From positions 53,351,501 through 53,415,500 of the forward strand of contig CM065804.1 of NCBI GenBank assembly GCA_033398695.1: 64,000 nucleotides of DNA, written 5' to 3'. The number at the start of each line of letters is the position of its first letter. The stretch's first letter is position 1. Shown in pieces: positions 21,273-33,401 of this stretch. A program made the position numbers and the translations under genes. The stretch is from Orobanche coerulescens. Lineage: Eukaryota; Streptophyta; Magnoliopsida; Lamiales; Orobanchaceae. Below the pieces are notes generated by a model. It worked only from the letters and a program-made list of their open reading frames with translations. It did not search any database and was not told where the DNA came from.

Positions 21273-23712
21273 TGTAATATTCTGAATTTTAGGAATACAT
21301 ACCGACTAAATATGGGACTTGTAAATTTATTTGAATGTATTGGAGATACATTTATGATCTTGGAACATTTAAAATAAGAAAGGGATACCGGAAATGTTAG
21401 TAGAAACAAGATTGGACATTTTTTCGGAGGTGTCGTGGACAAGTATCAACTTTGAAAAATCACCACGGATTTTTGGGATGTTCGAAAATTCTGAAAATTA
21501 ACATTGTTATATAGATTTGAGTTAGCTTTCCAACAGTTCAAGCGACGAGCCAATCAGAGTTTAGACGAGAAGTTATGATCGAATTAGTGGAAGACTGCCA
21601 GCTGTCGAGCACCGTGCGTCACTGCGTGCGTCAGAGCCCGACAGGCGTTCGAGAATCCCGCGCGAGCGAGGCACGGGTCGTCACTCATAATGCCTAGTCA
21701 TGATGCTGTCATGACGAACTAGCAGAGTTTGAACCCGGAAATAGCAGCCTTACCTTTAAGATTGTCCCATACCACTTGTCGATACCTGTAGAAAATTTAC
21801 ACGACTTAAAGGGCATACTTTTATATCCTATACTGGAGATTGTTATATCCTCCAAAATGCCCAAACACTCAACGAATCTGAGCAGCCTTGTCCAAGAGAC
21901 GCCTGATAGTAGTTTGATGAAATTTAGAGACTGTGAATTCCAGTCTGGGTTTCCTTCTTTGAACTCGATTACCTCTCAATAGGTAAGTTATTTTACAAAT
22001 ATATCACGAGCAGATTCTAAAGAAAATCTATATAAGTATAAATCTTGTTTGGACTGTAGGTACTAAATCAGAATACTTGGATAATATGAACCATTTTATA
22101 GTGAGTCAGCCCTGCTATTTTCAGTCACTTCCAGCAATATTTCTTTTGAAGTTGATCAATTTGTCTAGTTTGAACACGTATATCTTTGAACCTGCAAGTC
22201 GATTTTTGATAAAGTTTCTTGAAATTTGTACCCGAGATACATTTTATCAGAAATCAGTTTTATTTTGATTTTTATGAACTGTTTAGACTCCTGTATTTAT
22301 CAATACATTACCGAGTCAGCTCTATATTTTTCGTTTGTATCGAACGGGTTGAATACCTTATAGTTGTGTTTAAGGGTGGAAAATTTAATAACGATGATTA
22401 TTAATATTTTTCTATATGAAAATCATGAGTTTCAAAATTGATGACTTTGGAATATTTTTTTGTATTTAAATAGTACGAAGTTTTTATTCGATCAAATAAT
22501 GATTATATCATAAATACAACCGAAAAATACTGAATTTTATTTTTATATTTAAAATAATATTCTGGAGTTTTAGTAATGAACTTGTTAAAGTTCAGATCAT
22601 CACTTATTAGAAAGAGGAAAACAAAATTATAAAATTGGGATAGCCGTTGATCGTGGAAATCGAATGTCGTAGTATACTGTTATTGATATCGGGATATAAA
22701 TATTTTGTCAAGGTGTGGGAATCGAACCTCGGGACAGATTTTCTTTACTGACCTGGCTAATTGAGGCAAGTTGTTACTTGTTCAGTTATGGTGTTTCGAT
22801 AAGTAATTTTAATTACATGTCATAAGTATTCTGTATTGTATTGCATATTGACGAATGTATAAATGGAGTCTTGTGAGGATTGTAGTATACATTAGATGTT
22901 GTTGATGATATTTGGATATTCTTGGTCGATGAGGTGCGTTTGGAAGGAATCTGAACCGCGGTATGATTTTATGGTAAATTCGGGGGGAATCCGAATAGAG
23001 GTATGTTTTTGTGGTAATCGTACATGAATCCGAATAGAGGTAGTTTTTTGTGGTAATCGTACATAGAGAATTGTGTACGGGAAAGTATTAGGTATTGAGG
23101 TATTATACGGTATTGTTGTGATATTGGGATTTTGACGAGAATCGTTGGATTAACTGGGAGTGGTAAGGTTATAGTTTGTGGTTATCATTCTCATGATGCA
23201 AGACATATGATTAATTATGTTTGTGTATTTGCGGTTATTTATCGGGCATTATAGCTGACCCCACTGTGGGACTTGTTTTTCAGGTATTGAGGATTTTAAT
23301 GGTAGCAGTCGTGAAGAGACGAGGATCCCGGATGATACTGGCTATGGCATATGTTGGGGAATCGTGGATTTGATTGTTTATATTTGTAAAATGTATATTT
23401 CGAATGGTATTCTTATCCGCTGCGTAAATACGTTTAAAATGGCTTTCGATATTTTGCAAAGTGAGTTCTTACTTCGTAAAACCGATTCCCTAAACCGAGT
23501 TTTGGCATTTTGGGCAGGGACGTTTAAATGAGATTCTTATGACGATATTTGGTATTTGGAAAATGATTTTTTTTTTTGTATTTGAAAAATATTACCGTCA
23601 TCGATTTTTTGGCATTTTTGAAATGACGTGAAAAATTGTGTTTAGCCTGGTAAATCCTTGTGAGAAGGGTTTACGGCGTGTAATATTCCCAGGAGGATCT
23701 GGGGGTGTTACA
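21273..23712 (+). repeat. LTR A of the tandem array (2,440 bp)
   Basis: It starts TGTAATATTCTGAA and ends GATCTGGGGGTGTTACA, followed by a primer site at 23717 (TGGTATCGGAGC). It contains a duplicated GAATCCGAATAGAGGTA segment near 22988 and 23029, and a tRNA-like A/B-box module in reverse orientation (22717-22759). The tail TTTACGGCGTGTAATATTCC resembles other chromovirus LTR ends here. Confidence 0.85.
22711..22772 (-). other. tRNA-like (pol III box A/B-like) module in LTR A
   Basis: Read on the minus strand, it shows TTAGCCAGGTCAGTAAAG (box A-like) followed by GGTTCGATTCCC (box B, T-loop-like). The gap is about 31 nt, shorter than the roughly 44 nt in a full tRNA, so the anticodon arm is missing or reduced and it is not a functional tRNA gene. 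Copies occur at the same place in LTR B (25796-25855) and LTR C (28871-28930). Confidence 0.45.
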
Positions 23713-24347
23713 ACTATGGTATCGGAGCCTAGGTTTTGTGAAAACCGGTGTGGTGGTAGCGTGATGTTGTGATATGTATTTCTGGTTATTCGAACTATGA
23801 TGTTTTGGAACTGTGTTATTTTTTAGTTCTGTTGTAGTGCAGTGTGTATTTGGTGATTGTTGGTGTTTCCAATACCGATGAGGCAGGGAGTGAACGCCAG
23901 TGCCGTAGTCATGTGCAATGGGCGGCTCCAATTGAAAAGTGTACGCTGGTGCGAGGCACGTGTGAAGGAGCGGCTTTCGATGTGGAGTGAAACGCCGGTG
24001 ATACGAGCATGTGTCAAGGAGCGGCTCATGCGCTTTAGGTGAGTATGACACAACGTCACAAATCCCACACAAAACTCGACAGTTCTCTAAACTGTAATTT
24101 GATCTTGGTGGAGATCAATTGTTTTCGAAATTGTGTGAGTAATTGCGAAAATTACCAATTTGTTGGTATTGGCATTTTATTGTGTTGAGATTTTCGAAAT
24201 GGAGTCATATGCTAGTATCGCGAGAGATCATCGAATTCACAGACCTGTAAGTACATTGTTCGAATTGTTCGATAATGATGATTAAACTGTTGTTTGTAAG
24301 AGGATTGCAAGTTTTGAGGACGAAACTTATTTTTAATAGGGGTAGTA
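23713..24347 (+). mobile_element. Internal domain 1 of the tandem array (635 bp, non-coding)
   Basis: It begins with a primer site (23717) and ends with a polypurine-like AATAGGGGTAGTA. It has three imperfect 49-bp tandem repeats from 23893. No gag zinc knuckle, protease or RT motif occurs in any frame. The remaining signals are those needed for replication in trans. Confidence 0.8.
23893..24039 (+). repeat. Three 49-bp imperfect tandem repeats, internal domain 1
   Basis: Repeat starts are at 23893, 23942 and 23991, each opening AACGCCGGTG-like and ending with GGAGCGGCT-like sequence. The period is exactly 49 bp, not a multiple of three, so a coding role is unlikely. A structured RNA or packaging signal is possible. 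Confidence 0.7.
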
Positions 24348-26790
24348 GGTAATATCCTGAATTCTTGGAACACATACCGACTAACTATGGGACTTGTAAA
24401 TTTATTTGAATGTATTGGAGATACATTTCTGATCTTGGAACATTTAAAATAAGAAAGGGATACCGGAAATGTTAGTAGAAACAAGATCGGACATTTTTTC
24501 GGAGGTGTCGTGGATAAGTATCAACTTTGAAAAATCACAACGGATTTTTGGAATGTTCAAAAATTCTGAAAATTATTATTCTTATATAGATTTGAGTTAG
24601 CTTTCCAACAGTTTAAACGACGAGCCAATTGGAGTTCAGACGAAGAAGTTATGATCGAATTAGTGGAAGACTGACAGCTGTCGGGCACCGTGCGTCACTG
24701 CGTGCGTCAGCGCTCGACAGGCATCCGGGATTCCCGCGCGAGTGAGGCACGGGCCGTCACTCATAATGCCTAGTCATGATGCTGTCTTGACCAACTAGCG
24801 GAGTTTGAACCCTGAAAGAGCACCCTTACCTTTAAGACTGTCACATACCACTTATCGATACCTGTAGAAAATTTACACGACTTAAAGGGCATACTTTTAT
24901 ATCCTATACTGGAGATTGTTATATCCTCCAAAATGCTCAAACACTCGGGGAATATGAGCAGCCTTGTCTGAGACGCCCGATAGTAGTTTGATGAAATTCC
25001 ACCGAGTCTGTGAATTCGAGTCTGGGTTGCCTTCTTTGAACTCGAATACCTCTCAATCGGTAAGTTATTTTACAAATACATCACGAGCAGATTCTAAAGA
25101 AAATCCATATAAGTATAAATCTTGTTTGGACCGTAGGTATTAAGTCAGAATACTTGGATAATATGAACCGTTTTATAGTGAGTCAGCCCTGCTATTTTCA
25201 GTCACTTCCAGCAACATTTCTTTTGAAGTTGATCTATTTGTCTAGTTTGAATACCTATATCTTTGAACCTGCAAGTCGATTTTTGATAAAATTTCTTGAA
25301 ATTTGTACCCGAGACACATTTTATCAGAAATCAGTTTTTATTTTGATTTTTATGAACTCTTTAGACTCCTGTATTTATCAGTACATTACCGAGTCAGCTC
25401 TATATTTTTCGTTTGTATCGAACGGGTTGAATACCTTATAGTTGTGTTTAAGGATGGAAAATTTAATAACGATGATTATTAATATTTTTCTATATGAAAA
25501 TCATGAGTTTTCAAAATTTATGATTTTGGAATATTTTTTTGTATTTAAATAGTACGAAGTTCTTATTCGATCAAATAATGGTTATATCATAAATATAACC
25601 GAAAAATATTGAATATTATTTTTATATTTAAAATAATATTCTGGAGTTTTAGTAATGAACTTGTTAAAGTTCAGATCATCACTTTTTAGAAAGAGGAAAA
25701 CAAAATTATAAAATTGGGATAGCCGTTGATCGTGGAAATCGAATGTCGTAGTATACTGTTATTGATATCGGGATATAAATATTTTGTCAAGGTGTGGGAA
25801 TCGAACCTCGGGACAGATTTGCTTTACCGATCCGGCTATTTGAGGCAAGTTGTTACTTGTTCAGTTATAGTGTTTCGATAAGTAATTTCAATTACATGTC
25901 ATAAGTATTCTGTATTGTATTGCATATTGACGAATGTATAAATGGAATCTTGTGAGGATTGTAGTATACAGTAGATGTTGTTGATGATATTTGGATATTC
26001 TTGGTCGATGAGGTGCGTTTGGAAGGAATCTGAACCGAGGTATGATTTTATGGTAAATTCGAGGGGAATCCGAATAGAGGTGTGTTTTTGTGGTAATCGT
26101 ACATGAATCCGAATAGAGGTATGTTTTTGTGGTAATCGTACATAGAGGATTGTGTACGGGAAAGTATTAGGTATTGAGGTATTATACGGTATTGTTGTGA
26201 TATTGGGATTTTGACGAGAATCGTTGGATTAACCGGGAGTGGTAAGGTTATAGTTTGTGGTAATCATTCTCACGATACATTACATATGATTAATTATGTT
26301 TGTGTATTTGCGGTTATTTGTCGGGCATTATGGCTGACCCCGCTGTGGGACTTGTTTTTCAGGTATTGAGGATTTTGATGGTAGCAGTCGTGAAGAGACG
26401 AGGATCCCGGATGATACTTGCTATGGCATATGTTGGGGAATCGTGCATTTGATTGTTTATATTTGTAAAATGTATATTTCGAATGGTATTCTTATCCGCT
26501 GCGTAAATACTTTTAAAATGGCTTTCGATATTTTGCAAACTGAGTTCTTACTTCGTAAAACCGATTCCCTAAACCGAGTTTTGGGATTTTGAGCTTGGAC
26601 GTTTAAACGAGATTCTTATGATGATATTTGGTATTTGGAAAATGATTTTTTTTTTGTATTTGAAAAATATTACCGTCATCCATCTTTTTGGCATTTTTGA
26701 AATGACGTGGAAAATTGTGTTTAGCCTGGTAAATCCTTGTGAGAAGGGTTTACAGCGTGTAATATTCCAGGAGGATCTGGGGGTGTTACA
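24348..26790 (+). repeat. LTR B of the tandem array (2,443 bp)
   Basis: It is nearly identical to LTR A, but its first base is changed (GGTAATATCC instead of TGTAATATCC), so the terminal TG is lost. It ends GGATCTGGGGGTGTTACA. It carries the tRNA-like module near 25796-25855. Confidence 0.85.
25796..25857 (-). other. tRNA-like module in LTR B
   Basis: Minus-strand box A-like ATAGCCGGATCGGTAAAGC and box B-like GGTTCGATTCCC are retained. This copy has a better box A than LTR A (GCCGGATCGG against GCCAGGTCAG). Confidence 0.45.
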
Positions 26791-27425
26791 ACTATAGTAT
26801 CGAAGCCTAGGTTTTGTGAAAACCGGTGTGGTGGTAGCGTGATGTTGTGATATGGATTTCTGGTTATTCGAATTGTGATGTTTTGGAACTGTGTTATTTT
26901 TGAGTTTTGTTGTAGTGCTGTGTGGATTTGGTGATTGTTGGTGTTTCCAAGACCGATGAGGCAGGGAGTGAACGCCGGTGCCGTAGTCATGTGCAATGGG
27001 CGGCTCCAATCGAAAAGTGTACGCCGGTGCGAGGCACGTGTGAAGGAGCGGCTTTCGATGTGGAGTGGAACACCGTTGATACGAGCCTGTGTCAAGGAGC
27101 GGCTCATGCTCTCTAGGTGAGTAGGACACAACGTCACAAATCCCACACAAAACTCGACAGTTCTCTAAACTGTAATTTGATCTTGGTGGAGATCAATTGT
27201 TTTCGAAATTGTGTGAGTAATTGCGAAAATTACCAATTTGTTGGTATTGGCATTTTATTGTGTTGAGATTTTCGAAATGGAGTCATATGCTAGTATCACG
27301 GGAGATCATAGACTTCACAGACCTGTAAGTATATTGTTCGAATTGTTCGATAATGCTGATTAAACTGTTGTTTGTAAGAGGATTGCAAGTTTTGAGGACG
27401 AAACTTATTTTTAATAGGGGTAGTA
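26791..27425 (+). mobile_element. Internal domain 2 of the tandem array (635 bp, non-coding)
   Basis: It has the same length and content as internal domain 1, but the primer site is degraded (TAGTATCGAAGCC). The 49-bp repeats are conserved at 26971, 27020 and 27069. It ends AATAGGGGTAGTA before LTR C. Confidence 0.8.
26971..27117 (+). repeat. Three 49-bp tandem repeats, internal domain 2
   Basis: The phase and copy number match internal domain 1 (starts 26971, 27020, 27069), so the repeats predate duplication of the unit. Confidence 0.7.
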
Positions 27426-29651
27426 GGTAATATCCTGAATTCTTGGAACACATACCGACTAACTATGGGACTTGTAAATTTATTTGAATGTATTGGAGAT
27501 ACATTTCTGATCTTGCAACATTTAAAATAAGAAAGGGATACCGGAAATGTTAGTAGAAACAAGATCGGACATTTTTTCGGAGGTGTCGTGGACAAGTATC
27601 AAATTTGAAAAATCATCACGGATTTTAGGAATGTTCTAAAATTCTGAAAATTAAAATTCTTATATATATTTGAGTTAGCTTTCCAACGGTTTAAACGACG
27701 AGCCAATCGGAGTTCGGATGAAGAAGTTATGAATGAATTAGTGGAAGACTGTCAGCTGTCGGGCACTGTGCTTCACTTCGTGCATTAGCACCCGACAGGC
27801 GTCCGGGAATCCCGCGCGAGCGAGGCACGGGCCGTCACTCATAATGCCTAATCATGATGCTGTCTTGACCAACTAGCGGAGTTTGAACCCGGAAAGAGCG
27901 GCCTTACCTTTAAGACTGTCCCATACCACTTATCGATACCTGTAGAAAATTTACACGACTTAAACGGCATACTTTTATATCCTATACTGGAGATTGTTAT
28001 ATCCTCCAAAATGCTCAAAAACTCAGTGAATCTGAGCAGCCTTGTCTGAGGCGCCCGACATTAGTTTGATGAAATTCCCCAGAGTCTGTGAATTCCAGTC
28101 TGGGTTGCCTTCTTTGAACTCGAATACCTCTCAATCGGTAAGTTATTATACAAATACATCACGAGCAGATTCTAAAGAAAATCCATATAAGTATAAATCT
28201 TGATTGGACCATAGGTATTAAGTCAGAATACTTGGATAATATGAACCGTTTTATAGTGAGTCAGCCCTGCTATTTTCAGTCACATCCAGCAACATTTCTT
28301 TTGAAGTTGATCTATTTGTCTAGTTTGAACACGTGTATCTTTGAACCTGCAAGTCGATTTTTGATAAAGTTTCTTGAAATTTGTACCCGAGATACATTTT
28401 ATCAGAAATCAGTTTTTATTTTTATTTTTATGAACTGTTTAGACTCCTGTATTTATCAATATATTACCGAGTCAACTCTATATTTTTCATTTGTATCGAA
28501 CGGGTTGAATACCTTATAATTGTGCTTAAGGATGGAAAATTTAATAACGATGATTATTAATATTTTTCTATATGAAAATCATGAGTTTTAAAAATTGATG
28601 ACTTTGGAATATTTTTTTGTATTTAAATAGTACGAAGTTTTTATTCGATCAAATAATGGTTATATCATAAATACAACCGAAAAATATTGACTATTATTTT
28701 TATATTTAAAATAATATTGTGGAGTTTTAGTAATGAACTTGTTAAAGTTCAGATCGTCACTTTTTAGAAAGAGGAAAACAAAATTATAAAATTGGGATAG
28801 CCGTTGATCGTGGAAATCGAATGTCGTAGTATAATGTTATTGATATCAGGATATAAATATTTTGTCAAGGTGTGGGAATCGAACCTCGGGACAGATTTGC
28901 TTTACCGACCTGGCTATTTGAGGCAAGTTGTTACTTGTTCAGTTATAGTGTTTCGATAAGTAATTTCAATTACATGTCATAAGTATTCTGTATTGTATTG
29001 CATATTGACGAATGTATAAATGGAATCTTGTGAGGATTGTAGTATACAGTAGATGTTGGTGATGATATTTGGATATTCTTGGTCGATGAGGTGCGTTTGG
29101 AAGGAATCTGAACCGAGGTATGATTTTATGGTAAATTCGGGGGGAATCCGAATAGAGGGATGTTTTTGTGGTAATCGTACATGAATCCGAATAGAGGTAG
29201 TTTTTTGTGGTAATCGTATATAGAGAATTGTGTACGGGAAAGTATTCGGTGTTGAGGTATTATACGGTATTGTTGTGATAATGGGATTTTGACGAGAATC
29301 GTTGGATTAACCGGTAGTGGTAAGGTTATAGTTTGTGGTTATCATTCTCATGATGCATGACATATAATTAATTATGTTTGTGTATTTACGGTTATTTATC
29401 GGGCATTATGGCTGACCCCGCTGTGGGATTTATTTTTCAGGTATTGAGGATTTTGATGGTAGCACTCGTGAAGAGACGAGGATCCCGGATGATACTGGCT
29501 ATGGCATATATTGGGGAATCGTGGATTTGATTGTTTATATTTGTGAAATGTATATTTCGAATGGTATTCTTATCCGCTGCGTAAATACTTTTAAAATGGC
29601 TTTCGATATTTTGAAAACTGAGTTCTTACTTCGTAAAACCGACTCCCTAAA
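27426..29651 (+). repeat. LTR C of the tandem array, 3'-truncated
   Basis: Similarity to LTR A stops at CTCCCTAAA (29651), equivalent to 23494, so about 218 bp of the LTR end are missing. It starts with the same GG change as LTR B. The tRNA-like module is near 28871-28930. The sequence beyond 29651 is unrelated and may be the start of an Athila-like insertion. Confidence 0.82.
28871..28932 (-). other. tRNA-like module in LTR C
   Basis: Third copy of the reverse-oriented box A/B-like segment, with ATAGCCAGGTCGGTAAAGC and GGTTCGATTCCC on the minus strand. Confidence 0.45.
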
Positions 29652-30589
29652 TAGAATCATTTCTGGATTTGTGTGCAACACTTCAACTCTCAATTTCTAA
29701 ATTTTTAAAGTATCATAATTTAAATACAAAACATACAAGAATACATCAGTTATCGTATAAATACAGATAAACTACGAAAAATATACGGATATTTGTATGG
29801 CACCTAGCCAGTCAGCTTCTGAGTAGCTAGTATGATTATTAGTGGAAGAAGGATGAAGAAGTAAGCTACCGGAGAGTTGTGTTTGTTTGATTTTTGTTCG
29901 TTTTTATTGTTTCATAGTCGTGTTTTATGTGGATTATTATTTATTTTTCACTCATGTTTCAATTTTTTTACATGTTTTTGTATCACTTTATGTCACAATG
30001 CAGTTTGGTTTGTCAACGGCGATGAAGAAACGGTTGGAAAATGTCGAAATGGGCGAAATGTAGCAAACTATCAAAACTGAGAAACTTAAGGAAACTACAA
30101 GTGAGCACATGGTTATTTGTATCCATACGTGCCATACCGATCACCCCGAGTGAGTTTCGAGCCCATCGCTTGCTCCCCAGTGAGCGACGGCGGGGGCTCA
30201 AGTGAGTCGGTGCTCATTTGAACTATTTAGGAGTTATTTATTATTTTTTTGGAATCCAACTTGGAACCCAGTATATTTTAAAATATTAAGGTGTCCCATT
30301 TTTAAATTCAGGCCCAAACATCTAGTTTTTATTATTATTCATATTTTGGAGATTCGACTTGCAGTTTTTAAGAATTAATTCAAGATCCGATATTGTTCAA
30401 GTAATTGTTTTTTCCTTTTATATGTACGACTCAGTTATTCTTTAGTTATTGTCACAATGTGGTGATGTATGAATCCTTTATTTCCTTGAATCAAACATGG
30501 ACATGATGACAAACTAAATTTATACCTATATCTAGGGTTAGGTGAGTTTTGTTTGAATTAATATGAACGGAATATGATTATTATTCTAT
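29652..30589 (+). mobile_element. Putative Athila-type LTR, left part (interrupted by CACTA-1)
   Basis: This non-coding segment becomes continuous with 49359-49827 once the CACTA element and its TAT duplication are removed. The continuation ends just before an Athila-like primer site. It contains GCTTGCTCCCCAGTGAGCGACGG-like inverted GAGCGA/TCGCTT sequences near 30165-30190, as often seen in Athila/Tat LTRs. The exact LTR start is not identified. Small open frames such as the one at 29877 have no recognisable product. Confidence 0.5.
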
Positions 30590-30608
30590 CACTACCAATG
30601 TTTATACT

Positions 30609-30975
30609 TTAGCCGACAGCAAAAAGTCATCGGCGAATGTCAAAAACCGTCGGCTAAAGTGGTCAGTTGTCGGCTAAAAGTCGGTCGGCCGAGGTCGGTC
30701 GGCTAAAGTTTAGCCGACGGCAAATAGAAAATGTCGTCGGCTAAAGTTCCAGTTTAGCCGATGCAACATTTGTCGTCGTCTAAAATATATAGGTTTTAGC
30801 CGACGATTACCTCATCGTCGGCTAAAGTTCTACACTTTACCCGATGACACATTTATTGTCGGCTAAAATGTCTAAATTTTAGCCGACGACGGAAAGTTTC
30901 GGTCGTCGGCTAAAATGTTTTTTTTAAATAAAAACTTTAGCCGACGGTCGGTGCAAATGCCGGCGGCTAAAGTCC
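30609..30975. repeat. Left subterminal repeats of CACTA-1
   Basis: Many copies of TTTAGCCGACG and its complement CGTCGGCTAAA occur in both orientations. In CACTA elements such repeats bind the element-encoded TNPA-type protein that brings the ends together. Confidence 0.85.
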
Positions 30976-31237
30976 AGTAAAAAAAATTCAGATTTCAGAA
31001 TCCCGAAACCTGTTCAGATAACCTGTTATTCCAAATGTACAATACACACCATACATCACAATCAACAAAAATCAATGTATGAAAAGCATAATTTAAATAC
31101 CAACAACGTAAAAATCACACCATATCAACATGTCATGTAGCAACATCAACAAAATTACTATAAACACCAACGTTAACGAACACGAGTCTAAATAAAAATA
31201 TTTAGCTAAAGAACTACTACAATGACAACTAAAATCC
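30976..31237. other. Non-coding spacer of CACTA-1, 3' of the second gene
   Basis: AT-rich sequence between the left subterminal repeats and the stop codon of the minus-strand gene. It probably contains its 3' untranslated region. No other feature is seen. Confidence 0.5.
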
Positions 31238-33401
31238 TCAAAGATCCGTCAAATTCTTAAAGATAGAAGAAGGATTACTACCGTCTTGCATGTCATCGTC
31301 TCGAGGTTGTGAAGAAGATGGGGGGTGTTTGTGAATCGAAGAATTGAGGTGGTGGTGGTACCGAAATTCCCGATTGAGACACGGTCTGACTCAATGACAT
31401 CATATACTGGATCATGGCCTTCTGCTGAGCTAACATCTCTTGTTGAACCTTCCTTTATTCCTCTTGGAATTTCTGGAACTGGTCTTGAGACTTCCTTTGC
31501 TCCTCAGCTCAGAGCCCCCTCTCGATCCTCAATTGCTCCTCCAAATAGGCCTTTTGAGTATCGCCCATCTGATTGCGCTGAAACCCTGTAGTATTCTTCA
31601 ATAATCTGGTGCCTTCAGCTCCCATCATCGGCGTCCGGTGATGACTCCCTTTAGGAGGGTAAATGTTAGCCCACACCCTTGCCCTAATGTAGGGATCGGC
31701 CTGATCGATCTCTCGGTGTGCTAATGCGAGACCAGTCTCGCCCAAATCCGGATGCTCTTGCCTCGCCATCTCTGTCAACATCTTCTCAGACTCCTCAATC
31801 ACTCTCTCCTAATTAAGTGGGAACAAAAAAGTAACCAAATTTTAATAAAGTTCAGAGGTAAAGACTGATAGCAGTATTAAAATGGTTAGGATACATTTAC
31901 AACTTATATGTCTATCTGGATAGTTAGGATATGTCTTCTGAGTCACGTAGACAAAGGCATTCGCCATATTTTCATCAGAAGTGGCCTCATACGAAACTCT
32001 CGCTAACGACCGCGAACTATGGTGCTCCATCATACCCTTGCGATTAGCAGTGTTGGTTGAACTGCTCGCCTACACATAGAAACATGTAATTTTCATTTAA
32101 CAAGGAGCAAAATTACCACAAGTAATTTTCATATACGTTACATATCTTTAAAAAACAATAGCATTATGATAATATTTAGAGCTCGATTACATACAATATA
32201 GTCCGGATCGCTAAAATGTGCGCATAGCCACCTCCACTCGTACTCCCGATACTTGAACTCCTCGGGAGTAGCCTCGCGGGAATTACCCCAAGCTGGCCAA
32301 AATATAAGTAGCTCATTTTTCCAAGATTTATACCTATAACAAATCTTTATAAATAATCAAACATTAGTAAAATATATTTGTAAAGTATTTTATAAATTTT
32401 ATGTATTTATTTACTGTGATTTTGTGTTATTGTTTTATTCTTATTCACAATGTTATTTGTTTATTATGTTATTCATAAATAATCTGTTTAGTGTATACAG
32501 TTGTTATTATGCAGTTGAATGTTAAGATTTAAGTTTAGTGATTATGTTACATGTCATTTTATATTTGTTGTTTGTGTATGATTATATAATGTTATTGGGT
32601 TAGTTTTATTATTTTTATGTATAATTATATTATAATGTTTTATGTAATTCTAAAAGTGTATGTCATAATACTCATAATTGCAAGTAAATTAGAATGTTTA
32701 CTGTGTTTAAATTTATCAATCGAATTACCTTCCATTTATACAAGTTGTGAATTTTAAATTACAAATTATTTATATTAATAAAAAATTTATTAAAACATTG
32801 GACACATACATAATTTTAAGAATAACTAAAATGATGCAAAAAATTCTCGAGTAATTACTCAACTACGTATTGTGAAAATAACTTACTTAATTGTTTTCAC
32901 CTCATCACACTAAGTATGTAGTAGGAAAGAAGGAACCTCAAACCAAATCTACAATTAGCATATAATATATATTACTAAATTTTTTCCGAATTTAAATACA
33001 CAAACTAGCTTTCGGAATTGAGATAAACTTACCAACATAGCATTGCTCAATGCATCCTTCACACTTTGTGGCCCATCCTTCCACTCAGCCCACAGTACCG
33101 GAACTCTATCGCGTATGAAAACCCAACATTACAACAATACGCTGTACAAGCATCTGAAGCCAAAATGGGTCGTCGATACAATAAGCGATCTGGGAGTCTG
33201 ATACGATAAGCGCCTCGCAATAGTGTGTGCGTCATCCGCCGGATACAAGTTTCCATCCTTAAACTTCAGTCCACTATTCTCTACTAGCCCACGTATACTC
33301 TCATCCAAATATTTACCCACGTGATCCGCACGATTGGAAGCTGTGGAACTATCCCCCGACTCCGGAGTCTTCGATTTTTTCTTACCACACGGTAGTCTCA
33401 C
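31238..33401 (-). pseudogene. CACTA-1 second gene, plant transposase Ptta/En/Spm type (TNPA-like)
   Basis: Several exon-like pieces read on the minus strand resemble the plant En/Spm-family protein, thought to bind subterminal repeats. They include VPVLWAEWKDGPQSVKDAL near 33035-33105, FWPAWGNSREATPEEFKYRE near 32220-32310, and SYEATSDENMANAFVYVTQK near 31930-31995. A last exon from about 31808 contains ADPYIRARVWANIYPPKG and a Gln-rich coiled tail. It ends at TGA 31238-31240. An AG acceptor precedes the last exon (31809-31810). Stops at about 31509 and 31464 and one within the first exon disable it. The N-terminal exon is taken from 33401 (MRLPCGKKKSK). Confidence 0.72.

Larger units (their letters stand above)
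21273..29651 (+). mobile_element. Tandem array of a non-autonomous chromovirus-like element: LTR-I-LTR-I-LTR
   Basis: Three copies of an approximately 2.44-kb LTR (21273, 24348 and 27426) alternate with two 635-bp internal domains. Each internal domain starts with a tRNA primer-site position and ends with GAGGACGAAACTT and a polypurine-like ATAGGGGTAGTA, so LTR and internal boundaries are unambiguous. Unit spacing is 3,075-3,078 bp. No gag or pol coding is present, so proteins would have to come from an autonomous relative. The third LTR lacks its last 218 bp or so. Copies are highly similar. The arrangement is best explained by unequal recombination between LTRs, because independent insertions would not share LTRs. 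Confidence 0.85.

Noticed and set aside
23719..24072. Small open frames repeated in both internal domains of the tandem array, possible gag remnant
   Set aside because: The frames run through 49-bp repeats and have no capsid or zinc-knuckle motif. Stops are placed differently between copies.
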